A stretch of 64,000 bases of DNA, taken from positions 1,612,001 through 1,676,000 of the forward strand of contig PSQN01000017.1 of assembly GCA_002989075.1 (NCBI GenBank). The letters run 5' to 3'. Shown in pieces: positions 1-11,234 of the stretch (position 1 is its first letter; every line of letters starts with the position of its first letter). This DNA is from Arthonia radiata. Lineage: Eukaryota > Ascomycota > Arthoniomycetes > Arthoniales > Arthoniaceae. Under the pieces are notes generated by a model, which was not told the DNA's origin, searched no databases, and saw only the letters and a program-made list of their open reading frames with translations. The translations under genes and the position numbers were made by a program.

Positions 1-1216
1 TCGGTCCTCTATGAAACTCCCGACCTCGACAAGGCTGCGTCGAAGCGGTCCTCACAAATCCTGGAGGCTGCCCTTCCGAGCGCGGCAATCGACTCCGGCG
101 AAGGCCCGTCTGGCGTTGCCAAATCGATTCGCGAGTCCCGCGAGCAAGATCGGCGCATTTCAGCTTTCCTGCGCGAGGACTCTGCATCACACGTCTCGGG
201 TGGTCAACACTCTCACAAGCAATCTGGCGACTCAAGTCACTCGCGAGAGTCGCATCGCACTGGCACGGAGGGCGATCAGAGGAGTCGTGCAAACACTGGG
301 AACATGAGTCGGACGAACACAGGCATGACCGGAGAGCGACCGCCAAGACCAAGCTTCATGACCAGCAATTTAGGAGACTATTCCAGCAGCAGCCCGAACG
401 AAGTAGACTCAAGCCCAGCGCACCGGGTGCACAGGGAAGACTTGAAGGCGAGCGCCGAGAAGATAATGATCACATATTTACTACCAAGCGCAGAGCGCGA
501 GATTATTCTACCGAACGCGACCGTAAATGCGATCCAAGAAGCTATCGAGGTCGAGGGACGAGCCGACCCGGAGCTATTCGACGAAGCAAAAGAGTACGTG
601 TACCAAGCAATGGAGCGAGACGCCTTTCCGGGCTTTCTGAGGTCTAAAGCGCTGGGAAACCTGGTACCGCTAGATCTGTTCATCAGATTGATCGTGGGAC
701 TGCTGGCACTGTTCGGAGCATTCTGGGCGAGCTTCGTGCTCATCTTCCTGGACAAAGGCAGGAACACGAGAGCATGGGTACGTCTACTCCCCTACACTTT
801 ACCCAGTCGTGTGGTCTCGCCTGCGAACTCGCCAATGACCTTGCTCATCGCCGTGCTCGTCTCATTTGCTTTGCCACGCGCGGCTTACTGGGCTGTGACA
901 TGGCTACCTCCTACTCAGCAGGAGGGCCAACAAGAAGCTCATTATCTTGGCATGAACTCCCAATACTGACCACTCACAGATCGTGCTCCCTTACACCGTC
1001 GGTATCTACCTCCTCCTCTCCCAACAATACACCCTCGACCCAATCCTCGCCCTCGTCGGCTACAGCGAGCTCACCTTCGGCTCATTCGCCAAAGTCGAAG
1101 AGCCTTTTGTCAAGATACTGCTACGAAAGCGCGCGCTCTGGGGGCTAGGCCTGTTTCTCATCGTGACCGCGGTGCTGGTTGTGCTCTTCGTGTTCGTGCC
1201 CGGGAAGCGACTATGA
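1..1216 (+). CDS. rax1: Rax1-like RGS-domain membrane protein, 5' end missing
   Basis: The coding region is open from the first base, so the true start lies outside the window. Exons are 1-777 and 980-1216; the 202-bp intron has a GTACGT donor and a CACAG acceptor. The visible protein has a serine/histidine-rich linker, then the last part of an RGS-like helical domain (core around EAIEVEGRADPELFDEAKEY, ending near FPGFLRSKALGNL), then three membrane segments: one before the intron (LIVGLLALFGAFWASFVLIF) and two after it. RGS followed by C-terminal membrane spans is the layout of fungal Rax1, which marks bud or growth sites with Rax2 and is related to G-protein regulators. Function here is inferred from that architecture. 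The convergent neighbour ends at 1759. Confidence 0.8.
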
Positions 1217-1758
1217 GCTCCAGCTTGAACAACACAAAACGATTTGACTACATGGACGAGGCAGAGCAGTTGCGGCGTTTGATGATATCACGAAGGAGGA
1301 GTTCTCTTCGATCTACGGGGTGGATCTTTAATACTTTTTTCACCTTTGCACACCTGCCGATTTGAATATGCGGGAAGGGGAGACACTGTTGCATGGGCAT
1401 CTTGTGGATTCTCGAAGGGATATGAGGGTGTAATGGAGCATACCAGCAAAGCAAAGGAGAGAGAGTGGCTCGAATAGCATCCTCGATGAGCACGAAGGGC
1501 GATTTGAGATTTACATCAGCACGAAAGCTGAGCTTTTATGTGTGACATACTGAAATCTACTGCGACTTGTCGCGCTGCAAACAGATTGAGCGTCTTTGCG
1601 TGCCTTTCAAAAGCAGGCTCAGTGGTGTTTGTTTTCCACGTGGCTATGCCTTGATGTCCGAAAGCGTCATTATCAATGTCTATAAAGCTGTACATAATCC
1701 CCTAACCTCTGCTCATACCCAGAACCCACCAAACGCCACGCTCAAATCCACACTGCAC
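1217..1758. other. Intergenic 3' flank between convergent genes
   Basis: This stretch separates the 3' ends of two convergent genes. Only short shadow frames occur and no repeat or RNA gene was seen. It probably holds the 3' UTRs of both neighbours. Confidence 0.5.
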
Positions 1759-3582
1759 TCACAACCCCCCATGCCACCCCACCGGCGGCTTCAACCCCAA
1801 CCTCGTCCCATCCCACCCCTCCATCCCCATCAACGCCAGCTGCGCCTTGAACCCGCCCTTCTCATGCTGCACGATCCCAAACCTGAGGAACACCTCACTC
1901 GTCGTCACCAGTATGCTCAACACAATCAACACGATGATAATCCACGTCAGCCTGCTCATCTTCCTATCCGCGATGCTATCTGACAATATCTCCGCCAGAT
2001 CCAGAAACACCCTGCATCGTTCATTCAGCACCTGGACGCGCGGTTTCACCTCGAGGTACTCCCGCACGGCGATGTACAGCGGATGCAGCGTCGGCTCGGA
2101 GTCCCAGAAGAAGTTGGGCACGTCCAGCATATTGCTGCTTAGATTCACGTCGACGCGCGACATGAAAAGGCGCCCGAGGATGCGCACGACTTCTTCGCGC
2201 TTCATCCCCAGGTCACCGTGGAGCGCGAGACGCCGAGGGATGGACTGGGCCTCTTCCATCGTGTCTGCCATGCGCTCTTCGAAGAATGAGAGCTTAGTGC
2301 TTTGCGCGATCGCGTGGCTCATGGCTAGTTTGATCATGTGGTCCCCAGAGCGGAGCGTGATCATGTCGTTGAAGACGCGCGGCCGGGGAATGGCGGGGTT
2401 GTACTCGAAATGGAATTCTTCGGTTTCGAAGTCCGATTCCAGTTGCGGGCGCACGGCGAGGGGTGTGGTGTTGTGCGCGGGCGAGGAGGTGAATGTGATA
2501 TCAGCCAATATGTCTTTTTCCTGGCGCGACGTGAAGTTCCAGAAGACCACGACGCCGTAGGAGAATATGAACATCTCTGCGAAGTTGGTGAGGTTCGCTG
2601 CTAGTCTTGCGCGCGTAGGGTCGGTTTCGGTGGGTTGGTCGTAAGGGTGGGCGGGTGAGTTCTGGTTGTTCGGGTCGGCGGCGTTCATGACTTGCTCTGG
2701 GGGTGTCTCCGCGCGGTGGTGGGGATCGTCGGAGTCCCGGCGGCGGTGATTGTCCTGCGCGGCGTCCTCGATGCCGCGGACGCCATATTGCTCTTCGCCG
2801 AAGAAGCCTTCGCGGTATTCGTGACGTTCATTGCGTTCGATTTCTTCGTCAAGGACCGCTTTGCCGCCGGGGGATTTGAGAACGGGAGAGGACTGGATGC
2901 GGTAGCCTTCGTGGCCGGGCAGGAGCGGGAGGTGGTAGACGGTGTAGAGGCAGTCGTCGTAGAGTTTGGTCCTGGCGCCATGTTTGGTGCGGACGAAGTC
3001 GGCGGTTGAGCGCATCTTGTAGGCTTGGGCTGTGCAGTAGGCTGTCACTCTGGGGAGTTTCTCTGCGCGACTCGATTTTGGCAGCTTCTCGGCGTAGCTC
3101 TTTTCGCGCATGCTGGTTGGCGGCCGTTTCCGGCGCTCGACCTCTTCGTCCTTCATCGGTTCCAGCTCCTCGTCCTCATTGAACTCGCCCTTCTCGTCTT
3201 CTTCGGGCCCTTCGGTCTCGGGGAGCAGGACGAGCTTCTCTGATACTTTCGAAGTGCGCGGTGGGATGTGGTTCTGAATCATGCGGCCGGTGACTTTGGG
3301 GTCCATAGGTCGGGTAGAGGGCGTGCGGGCTTGGGTACGCTGCGTTTGGGGCCCTCGACGCTGACCGGAGGGAATTTCGCTGGCATATTGAAGTACGTTG
3401 TCAACACTGATGAGGCGCGTGCTTGATCTTTGCGCCATCGCTGGACGAATTGGTTGTCTTTGAGGAGCATCGCGGGCATCAGTGACCTGCATGTTGGATC
3501 AATGAGCTGCTGCTGGATGCGTCTGAAGATTGAACGCCGGACTCACCAAAACGGTCGGCGTGCGTTTTAGTTTGCCGGACAT
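1759..3582 (-). CDS. RMD1/Sif-type DUF155 membrane protein
   Basis: Exons (minus strand) are 3547-3582 and 1759-3486, with a 60-bp GTGAGT...GCAG intron, giving 587 residues. The first exon encodes only 12 residues (MSGKLKRTPTVL). An ATG just inside the intron at 3490-3492 could be mistaken for the start. The disordered N-terminal half is rich in charged residues. The DUF155 hallmarks follow: VTAYCTAQAYKM, the DDCLYTVYH segment, then FIFSYGVVVFWNFT near the middle. A single C-terminal membrane helix (TWIIIVLIVLSILV) follows a conserved helical region. This fits yeast Rmd1 and fission-yeast Sif2/Sif3, relatives of mitochondrial RMND1. Those relatives act at membranes but their biochemical role is poorly known. 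The family call is firm; the function is inference. Confidence 0.85.
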
Positions 3583-4710
3583 CTTGTATGATCAGATGGT
3601 AGAAGGTGTGGCTCGTTGCTAGTCCCACGAAGCATTGATTGCGCGTTTCAGCAAGATCTGACGGAAGGACGCACGGATCGCCGGGGAAGAAAGAGGTGAC
3701 GCAGGTTGGGGGCCAGGTCTCAGCCCTATAATGCACCCGTAGCGCGTTTCAGCCCCCAATTATTGTCCGGTCGTCGAGGCGATGACCTTGGGGGCCGTCT
3801 CACCAGCAAAATAATTATATACCGACGGGATTCCCAACTTCAATCCATTCTTGCTTGAGTCTGCTCGGTCAGTTGCGGCTCTTTGGGCTTCTGCCAGCGT
3901 ATTTATGATCTCCCTAGAGACACCACGCCGGCAACCTGAAGCTTGGTCAGTCTGGAGCCTATATCTGAATTAATCTGAAGTCATTTTCGCGTCGTTGAAC
4001 AGGCAGACTGCAGCGTTGTCTACGCAAATTAACAACGGCTGCAGACTTCCAGAGAGTCACCGTTTACTGGGTGCAACCAGCTGACAGAAGGTTCTGTAGC
4101 ATCTTCGGAGTGAGAAACATCTTGGCCACGAATATTTGCGTTCAGGCGAAGCCCTTGTTCGCAGCGAGCCACGGACAATGGCATCCTTCACAGACTCCAG
4201 CACTAAGTCGAGATACCTGCGGGAGCATTGGATCCGTCCAGGGGCGCAAACTTCAGATTGGTCTGTGATTGAGAATGATATAACACTTCGCATATTTTGC
4301 CCGTTTCCTAGCAGTTCGCGTCATACTACCAAAAGTACGAGGCATCAAGTCTAGCCGCCATTGTTGCCTCAGACAAAGGCAGAGGCGTTTCTGGTAGTCT
4401 TTGTTGCGGGCCCAATAATCAGACCTTAGGTATCAGCACAATATATTCTCCAAGGCATTCTCCCTAGAGTCTTAATCGTTCCAGGCTTGATTCCTCGAAG
4501 CAACGTCGGCTTACTGGATACTAGAACGGCTATAGGAGGCTACGAGTTGGTCCGCGTGAAGGCTGTGAGTGGTCCTAAAGCGTTTCTCCACTGACGGAGT
4601 GGTACCTGGAGGCTGACCATGGCCAGCAAGCCATAGACACTCCACCATCAGGTCTTCGCCTAATCCAGTTGTCGACTCTTTTTCAAAATCATTCGAAAGC
4701 AAACGTCGCC
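3583..4710. other. Divergent intergenic region (two promoters)
   Basis: About 1.1 kb lies between the minus-strand DUF155 gene and the plus-strand gene at 4711. Only short overlapping frames on both strands are present, none with an intron or a recognisable motif. It presumably carries both promoters. No repeat or RNA gene was seen. Confidence 0.45.
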
Positions 4711-6045
4711 ATGGTAGATTTACCCAACAGACACGCACACAGGATCGCTGTCGCAAAAGGGCTCATCACTTATACCCCGCCCAAGCCACTGGGAACGACT
4801 ATCCCCGTTGTCAATATGGCAAAAGAAGGCGGGAGCTCATCAACCGATCAGGCATCAACCGGCGCGCGAAGCGAGAAGCTCGACCCAGCACCATCTTTGT
4901 CCACGCTCACGTCGACCGACGAAGATGTATCCAGCGCACACAGTAAAATCTCGACAGAACCTTCGAGCAACTCGACAACCTCAGCATTTGCGCAAGGATG
5001 GAAGGCTGCTATGCATCAGACGCAAGCGGAACGGCCACCTGCATGGTCAGATGTCGATCGGTTCGCGCTCGACATCACGGAGACACTGGACGACCAATTG
5101 GCAAAGGGCAAGAAGCTGAACCAGACTGGCGTGCCACGCCGACCCGAGCAGAGCGGTATGGAGCTCTACTTTCCCGCGTTGTTCCGAAGCATCTGTATCT
5201 GCGATGTGAACTACATGGGGCACCCCGTGGCATTATACTCTAGACACTTTTATTTGAGTCCACGCGGGCTGAAAGTCGGTAAGGCTCAATTCTTGAATCT
5301 TCCACGCGAGTTGAAACATACTTGCCACCTTTCGGCACGCCAAGGACCAGACAGAAAGATACAGTACGTTCTTGAATACTCGAACGAGCTTGTCAGCGCT
5401 GAAGGAGAGAAGGCGCCTTACGTTCTGGCCACTCAGATGGATGTTAGCAAAAGCATAGCCAGCATTGCCGAGGTGCTCAACGCGAAGTTTTGGATGGGAC
5501 GCAATACCCACGCCAGCACGAGCCACGCAGCGAGAGACGAGCAGTCGAGCGAAGCTGCAGAGTCACTAGATGCCGATTGGTGTCAAATTGCACGCGAACA
5601 ACCAGAGACGCGCAAAGCCTATGAGAACTTCCGTGCCGCCAAAGATGAGCTGATTCTCGGAGACTCCAACGTCCTCGAGTTTTGTGAGATGGTTGAGGAT
5701 ATCCGCTATTTTCACAAGGAATACTTTACCTTGACAATGGGGCAGGAGGCGACGGGACCGGCCTGGAAAATCAATTACATCTCTCCACACCTGAAAAGCA
5801 AGCTCGACGATGTGAAAGCCAGCTTCAGTCACACCGGGCCCGTTGCTATGCTCAAGCTTGGCGAGGTTCTGTCTGGTGAAAGAGCGGCCAGCGTGATGAT
5901 CAAATGGGGCGCGAATGCCGAACCGAAACGGCTGTATTGCTTGCCCATGTTTCGGCAAGTAATCACATGTTGGATTTGCTTTCTGTTGAAAGAGGAGGTT
6001 GGTGACATGTGGGACTTGGAATACTCATCTATACCGTCGCCATGA
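4711..6045 (+). CDS. Uncharacterised fungal protein
   Basis: A single open frame of 444 residues. The frame extends upstream to 4669 but the first ATG is at 4711, so that start is chosen. The first ~95 residues are serine/threonine-rich and probably disordered. A globular part follows with a hydrophobic-aromatic core (ELYFPALFRSICICDVNYMG, then ALYSRHFYLSPRGLKV). A later segment has FCEMVEDIRYFHKEYF and, near the C-terminus, MFRQVITCWICFLL. The segment ICDVNYMGHPVALYSRHF is loosely reminiscent of PAS-type sensor domains, but this is only an impression and no cofactor residue can be named. A short C-terminal intron is possible. No function is assigned. Confidence 0.6.
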   Translation: MVDLPNRHAHRIAVAKGLITYTPPKPLGTTIPVVNMAKEGGSSSTDQASTGARSEKLDPAPSLSTLTSTDEDVSSAHSKISTEPSSNSTTSAFAQGWKAAMHQTQAERPPAWSDVDRFALDITETLDDQLAKGKKLNQTGVPRRPEQSGMELYFPALFRSICICDVNYMGHPVALYSRHFYLSPRGLKVGKAQFLNLPRELKHTCHLSARQGPDRKIQYVLEYSNELVSAEGEKAPYVLATQMDVSKSIASIAEVLNAKFWMGRNTHASTSHAARDEQSSEAAESLDADWCQIAREQPETRKAYENFRAAKDELILGDSNVLEFCEMVEDIRYFHKEYFTLTMGQEATGPAWKINYISPHLKSKLDDVKASFSHTGPVAMLKLGEVLSGERAASVMIKWGANAEPKRLYCLPMFRQVITCWICFLLKEEVGDMWDLEYSSIPSP

Positions 6046-6124
6046 CCAAGAGGCCGTCTCTCCGTGACTGATACGCCGGACAATATCTGGGGGTTTACAT
6101 GCGGGCAATTCTGGAGCCGGGCGA

Positions 6125-7353
6125 TTAGCTGTCCAAACTTTGTATCATGACCTTGATGGCACCGCTTTTTGGATCTGAAGCAGTCTTGAATGCGTCAGGT
6201 GCTTCTTCAAGGCCATAGCGATGAGTGGTCAGCCTCTTGACATCTATGACTCCGCCCTTGACGAGTCTGATGGCGCGCGGCCATTGGTTGGCATATCGGT
6301 ACTGAAGCTGAATATCGACCTCCCGAACACTGGCTCTCATGAACGGGATCTTGACCTCGTCACGACCGACGCCAATGATGAACACTTTTCCGCCAAATTT
6401 GGCAGCTTGGATGCCACCCGCAATGGACGACTCGACACCAGTGCACTCCATGACGACAGCAGGCTCCTCGCCATACCCGACCTGTTTGACTTCGTCCGCG
6501 AACTGCTCCTTCGTCTCATCCATCTTCACAAGCTTGGTCTTCACTCTCGGCACTAGCTTCTTCGCGAAGTCGAGACGTCCTTGGTCAATGTCTGTGATCA
6601 CTAGCGGTTCAGCGCCTGCGGCCTCCACACACAGCAAGGTCATCAGGCCGATGGGACCGGCACCGCAAACTGTCACAGCATCCCCAAGTCGAATACCTGC
6701 ACGTTGCATGCCGGCGAGAGCGACGCATAAGGGCTCCAACAACGCGCCTTCTTCGAAGGTCATGTCCATTTTACCACCGGGACGGGCATCTCCGATCTTG
6801 TGGCACCACATCGCAGGGTGGTTGACATATCTGCGCAAAAGTCCGGGAACCGGTGGTGTGGACCGGAAAAGGACGGTTTCGCAGCCGTTGTATCTCCCTG
6901 TGAGACATGGTTCGCACGCATGACAGACGATGTTGGGCTCTACTGCGACCGCATCACCAACCTGGTGGCTAGTGACTGATGGATGGACAGCGACAACAAC
7001 ACCAGCCGACTCGTGGCCAAGGATGTGGTCCCCAGTGACTACCATGGGACCGATGATGCCCTTGTGCCAGAAGTGAACATCGGAGCTGGATTGACATTGA
7101 GTATAAGCCACACGCGCCATATACGGAAATGGTACAGCACTCCGTAAGGGCGTGGAGATAACACGACTTACCCACAGATACCCGTACTCTTAATGGCGAT
7201 AGTCACCTCTCCAGGCGCGAGCTTCGAGCCATCGTGGACTTCCTCAAGCCTTGGCTCAGCTTCGGCAACCCAAAGGTCGTGCTTGGGGTTTATGAAAACG
7301 CCGATGTTGGTCTTGGTCGGCCGCACCTCGGTGGTCGCAGTAGCGTTGCTCAT
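6125..7353 (-). CDS. ladA: L-arabinitol 4-dehydrogenase
   Basis: Exons (minus strand) are 7172-7353 and 6125-7085, with an 86-bp GTAAGT...CCAG intron inside the GICG-SDVHF motif. The 380-residue product matches the family length. It is a zinc medium-chain dehydrogenase: the catalytic zinc site is C60 with H85 and E86 in GHE; the structural-zinc cysteines are in [15 protein letters not shown]; the NAD fold is CGAGPIGLM. The stretch [16 protein letters not shown] resembles L-arabinitol dehydrogenases more than sorbitol or xylitol dehydrogenases. LadA oxidises L-arabinitol to L-xylulose with NAD in the cytosolic pentose catabolic pathway. The choice of substrate is inference from those motifs. 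The start [10 protein letters not shown] was chosen because the upstream in-frame extension is not family-like. Confidence 0.88.
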
Positions 7354-7729
7354 ATTGTCGAAGAACAGACGATGTGAGGCCTTGAACCACGAAATGACAG
7401 TTTTGAATAGATGCTTCGCAACAGGAGCTGTAGTCAAGATGAACTATATTTTCCAAAGATGTCCCACAACCAGAAGCGCAGCTGCTCCACCATGTGGATA
7501 GCCCACAATCTGCCCACCTGCCACATGACATCGTTCTCGCTTGTCCCCCCTATTCTGTCCTTCGGCGTTTTCGGTACAAAGCCTGGCGCGTATGAGCAAG
7601 ATACGTACTCACGTATCGAGAACTCACGCTGGCTGTAATCCTCCGTCTGTGTCCTCAAATTATACGGCTTTTCTAGAGACATGTACACCTGTAAATGTTA
7701 ATCGATCGCCGTAAACTAGCCTCAGTCTA

Positions 7730-7793
7730 CTCAGGCCCGTGCGCTCGGCTGATATATTACCCGATAAGGAAATGCTCGCCCCACGGGCCTGAG
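7730..7793. repeat. Short palindrome with 12-bp perfect arms
   Basis: CTCAGGCCCGTG at 7730-7741 is the exact reverse complement of CACGGGCCTGAG at 7782-7793, leaving a 40-bp loop. The right arm overlaps a second palindrome, GGGCCT-G-AGGCCC at 7785-7797. It could form a hairpin, or be the compound end of a small DNA element. Confidence 0.6.
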
Positions 7794-8410
7794 GCCCGAT
7801 AGCAGTCTTGGCGGACCTCTGCATTTCTTGGCACTTTTTTACACCCAAAAGTCGCCTCACGCGGGTACACTTTGCGCACCTAATCCAACAGGTATTAATA
7901 TTAAAAAACTGTAGCAGAAAGAGAATCTTTGAATCTAAGACTTGTTGTTTTATTTAATCTCCGCCGCGCAAAACTAGCTACATAAGAAGCTCAAAGTTGA
8001 AGCATCATTTACGATTTTTGACTTTCATAGCATTTTTAAGCCTGTACACACGGTTTCTGAGCTCCCCTTGAGGTCAAATGTCAGAACACTGCTGGTGCCA
8101 GTGTCATAGAATTGCGTGTTCTATTCCTGTTGGATGGCGTCCGGCGCTTGACATAAGGTCAAGCCAAGACTCCAGCTATCTAGTAACGTAGCATCATACT
8201 GCCCGTGAACAGCACTACAAGATGTGTCACAAAGGTTGACACTGCACCCAGGAAACATGGGCGCAGATTTCCGACATCAAATTTTGCGCTTTTTAGATAG
8301 AGGATACAAATAGCTATTTTCTACTAGTCCTGCTGATTTTGAGCAGATTTATTTCTTTTGTGTGGGTAGGATTTTGAAGTTTTTGAAAGTTGCTATCGGG
8401 CCTCAGACCT
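7785..8410. repeat. AT-rich segment with 20-bp terminal inverted repeats (MITE-like)
   Basis: The 20 bp at 7785-7804 (GGGCCTGAGGCCCGATAGCA) match the reverse complement of 8391-8410 at 18 of 20 positions. The 626-bp interval is AT-rich and codes for nothing recognisable, as in a non-autonomous DNA transposon remnant. No clear target-site duplication flanks it, although GATAAGG occurs just outside both ends (7763-7769 and 8411-8417). The transposon family is unknown. Confidence 0.45.
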
Positions 8411-8889
8411 GATAAGGTATATGGCTTTTATCACATTCCGACTAACATGGTAGGAAGGTAGGTACAGGAGGATGGGACGGAAGATATGAGTGCGTTCTTC
8501 ACGTGATCCCAATATATGCCTATTCAGGCAATTCTTTACCAGGCATCCCGTGTCTTGGCATGGCCATCTGGACTGGGCGATCCTGCACACAACAAGACCC
8601 TTCAGGCATCCATTACCTAAAGGGGAATAGCCTTCAGAAGGGTCTGAGCGGGCTGAGACTAGCCATAAACCACCTTGACCTCAAGGCCCCATTAGAGTCT
8701 CTTATCTCCGGATTTCTGGGTGCTCGGATCCGAATGAGGCACCTACTCATTGCCTCGACCAAGCCAAGCACGCCAGGCACAAGGTGACAGCGAGCCAACA
8801 TGTCTTCATACCGTACTTGACCCTGTAAATCTAACGATTTCGGCATACTGCACCACAATTGCCATCATCCGAAGTCTTACTCAACAAGA

Positions 8890-9941
8890 ATGGCCACTCC
8901 GGTTTGCATGAAGCGCATGCGCCGCGAACGCGAGCAGCTCGAGAACTCAGACAGCAAAGAGTTCTGCGTCAGCTTCAAGGACGAAGACCTCCTCAACTTT
9001 GTGGCATACATCTCCGGACCAGAAGACTCACTCTACAGACACAAGTTCATCAAACTGAAGTTCGAGGTTCCGTCAAATTACCCCTTGGTGCCGCCCAAAG
9101 TCACCTTCGTCCAATTGAGCGGTGGTCGGATACATCCGAATCTATACACGGAGGGCAAAGTATGCCTCTCAATTTTGGGAACCTGGTCTGGGGAGCCCTG
9201 GTGAGCACACTGCAGCTGAGGAATGAGCTTCGTCAGACTGGTCATGCTAACCATTTCGGACGCAGGGCTACCGCAATGAACATCGAGAGTGGTAGGATAC
9301 CCATACTATTGCTCGAAGGGTACAGATTCTAATTTTAACCTGCAGTCCTCATCACCATCCGGTCGCTGTTAGACAACAAACCCTACATGCACGAGCCGAA
9401 TCAGAAAGACAACCCCCTCTTCAATGATTATGTGCGATACGCAAGTTGGAATTGCCTCCTCCTGGACCATTTGCAGTACGAGCAAGACCCAAAGCTGAAG
9501 GGCTTCATGCTCCAACACCTTCAAGATCACAGCTCGGACGTGTTGGACGACCTACAAAAGCAGTCACAGCAGCATGCAAACATAAAAACGTTTCGATCCA
9601 CTTACGGAAGGCAGACCATCAATGCTGACTACACCGCGCTCACGACAAAGTTGAAGACGTACATACCGACTCCCACCGTGACAGTGGACCAGCCACTTAC
9701 TAGGAAAACAAAGTATTCCGCCCAGTCACGCACGCTTGCATCGACAGGCTTACCGACTCCACAGAGCCTGAGCCCGAACCCGCTCCACACTACAGAATCT
9801 ACAAGCTCTACGAAGCTAAGTCAGCCCAATTCGAAGAAGCGCAAAGCATCGCATCTTGCGGGTGGGAATGCGGCTCAGCCTATCGATCTGGATGCAGGAA
9901 AGCCCAAGAAGCGTAAGGCAGCTTTCATTGATCTTACTTGA
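8890..9941 (+). CDS. Ubiquitin-conjugating (E2) enzyme, UBE2Z-like, with nuclear tail
   Basis: Exons are 8890-9200, 9266-9291 and 9346-9941, giving 310 residues. The second exon is only 26 bp; both introns have proper GT-AG ends and restore the conserved reading GEPW-ATAMNIES-VLITIRSLL. The UBC fold is clear: YPLVPPKVTF, the HPN-type motif HPNLY, and the catalytic cysteine at about residue 92 in GKVCLSILGTW. The later NPLFNDYVRYASWN segment resembles the UBE2Z/large E2 group. The C-terminal ~90 residues are disordered and carry two basic clusters (KKRKASH and KPKKRKAAF), suggesting nuclear import. It should accept ubiquitin from E1 and pass it to a substrate or E3; the partner is unknown. Confidence 0.88.
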
Positions 9942-10901
9942 TATTCAGGCAAGAGACTAAACAAGCATCCAGAAAAGACGAGTCAAGGATGCATACTGCA
10001 GTAGCGACCTTGGTACATTGTACATTGGCTACAATGCAAATGACGTGCAACGATACATGATGCATAGCGACGGCGCCAACGGACAGCAGCAACACATGGT
10101 GCATAGCGACGGGACTTTTTGAGGACTTCCGGAACTGATTGAGACGAGATACCCAAACGCAGAGTGACTTTGGAGATTTAGCATGCGTTTGCGCTTGCAT
10201 AGATCGCGGCTTACTGGATACACATACGTTGTAATGTCATGGTTTCATTCATGACGATCTATGACCAACGTTTCCACGAGGCCTGTGTGCCGACCGCCCC
10301 GCCCATGCAGAGCAATGTGGGTGTCTATGTTATGAGGTCGAGGGTGTCATGCCCACTCCAATCCGACTAGTTGCCGAATTCGAAGCGACATGCACGCTTA
10401 CACGCCCCTCATGACCGCTGGTGATGACAAAGGAAAGATTTGTGTGATGTACGCTCCTCCGCGATGACTTTGTTCCGTAGGTAGGTCGCGAGGACAGCAG
10501 CTGGCGTTGATTGATGCGTAATCAATCGGACCGCCTGACAATAGCTGCTTCCATTCGACCATGATAATGATGGGGAACGGTGTGTATCGAGGCTCCAGCC
10601 CCTGGAGCCTAGTCAAATTGGTCAGTAAATGGATCTTTATCAGCATCTTCACCAGCTTCGCACTGCTTCCCAAGCCTCTCACTTGAGCAACTGCGGCAAC
10701 TTGGCAAAAAAACGGCAGTCGTAAGGCAATACTAGGACTTACATCAGGCTGTTCATCCCCAGAGCTGATGTCGACGTCAAACTCCTTCCCGAGAAGTCCC
10801 ATTGCAGCGTAGAAAGCGCTCTTGATAGCATCTCCTCCATCACTTAATCTATGCTTAGCAAAGTGTCCACTCTCTCAGGTTTCTGCTCCAATGAGAGACG
10901 A
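9942..10901. other. Intergenic region with a possible small spliced gene on the minus strand
   Basis: No known family is visible. On the minus strand an open frame runs from about 10900 to 10741 and ends at a consensus donor (GAT|GTAAGT). About 125 bp further on is an acceptor (GACTAG at about 10614) preceded by a TACTGAC branch-point-like motif. The frame includes ATG 10802 and reads coding-like (AIKSAFYAAMGLLGKEFDVD). It may be a separate tiny gene or 3' exons of the gene at 10902-11234. Neither can be proved here. Confidence 0.35.
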
Positions 10902-11234
10902 TCACAGGTAGCGCCGACGAATTGGCTGCTTCTTGATGTTGTGAGATGGGAATGCCAATGCTGTAGACTGACCCTCGACGTTGCTGGAGAATATGGTTTT
11001 AGGGATGGTCTCGTTGTTGCAGTTCTTGAGCACCACGGTGACCTTGTTGGACGATTCGTATTGGGCTTGGAGCTTCACGTCGCCAGTTGCAGAGCTCGGC
11101 TTGGTACCGTAGACGTCCTCCCAGCCACTACCCTTGTTTTGCAGAGGGGGGCTGAGCTGCTTGAGCTCGAGTGACTCAAGGATGGCCTTGATTGCCTTCT
11201 TCTTTGGGAAGCGATCCTTTGGCTGAGCGGCCAT
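10902..11234 (-). CDS. Small hypothetical protein
   Basis: A 110-residue ATG-started frame begins MAAQPKDRFPKKKAIKAI and contains a basic N-terminus and a soluble, strand-like middle (NKVTVVLKNCNNETIP). No signal peptide, membrane span or known motif is seen. The frame may not be complete: an open frame with good splice signals continues downstream on the same strand (10741-10890), so the real product could have a different C-terminus. No function is proposed. Confidence 0.4.
   Translation of the reverse strand: MAAQPKDRFPKKKAIKAILESLELKQLSPPLQNKGSGWEDVYGTKPSSATGDVKLQAQYESSNKVTVVLKNCNNETIPKTIFSSNVEGQSTALAFPSHNIKKQPIRRRYL

Larger units (their letters stand above)
7354..8889. other. Intergenic region with AT-rich block and inverted repeats
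   Basis: About 1.5 kb lies between the 5' ends of ladA (minus) and the E2 gene (plus), so it holds both promoters. The middle (about 7880-8400) is AT-rich and coding-free, and is bounded by the inverted repeats listed separately. The stretch 8410-8860 has only short frames. Confidence 0.5.
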
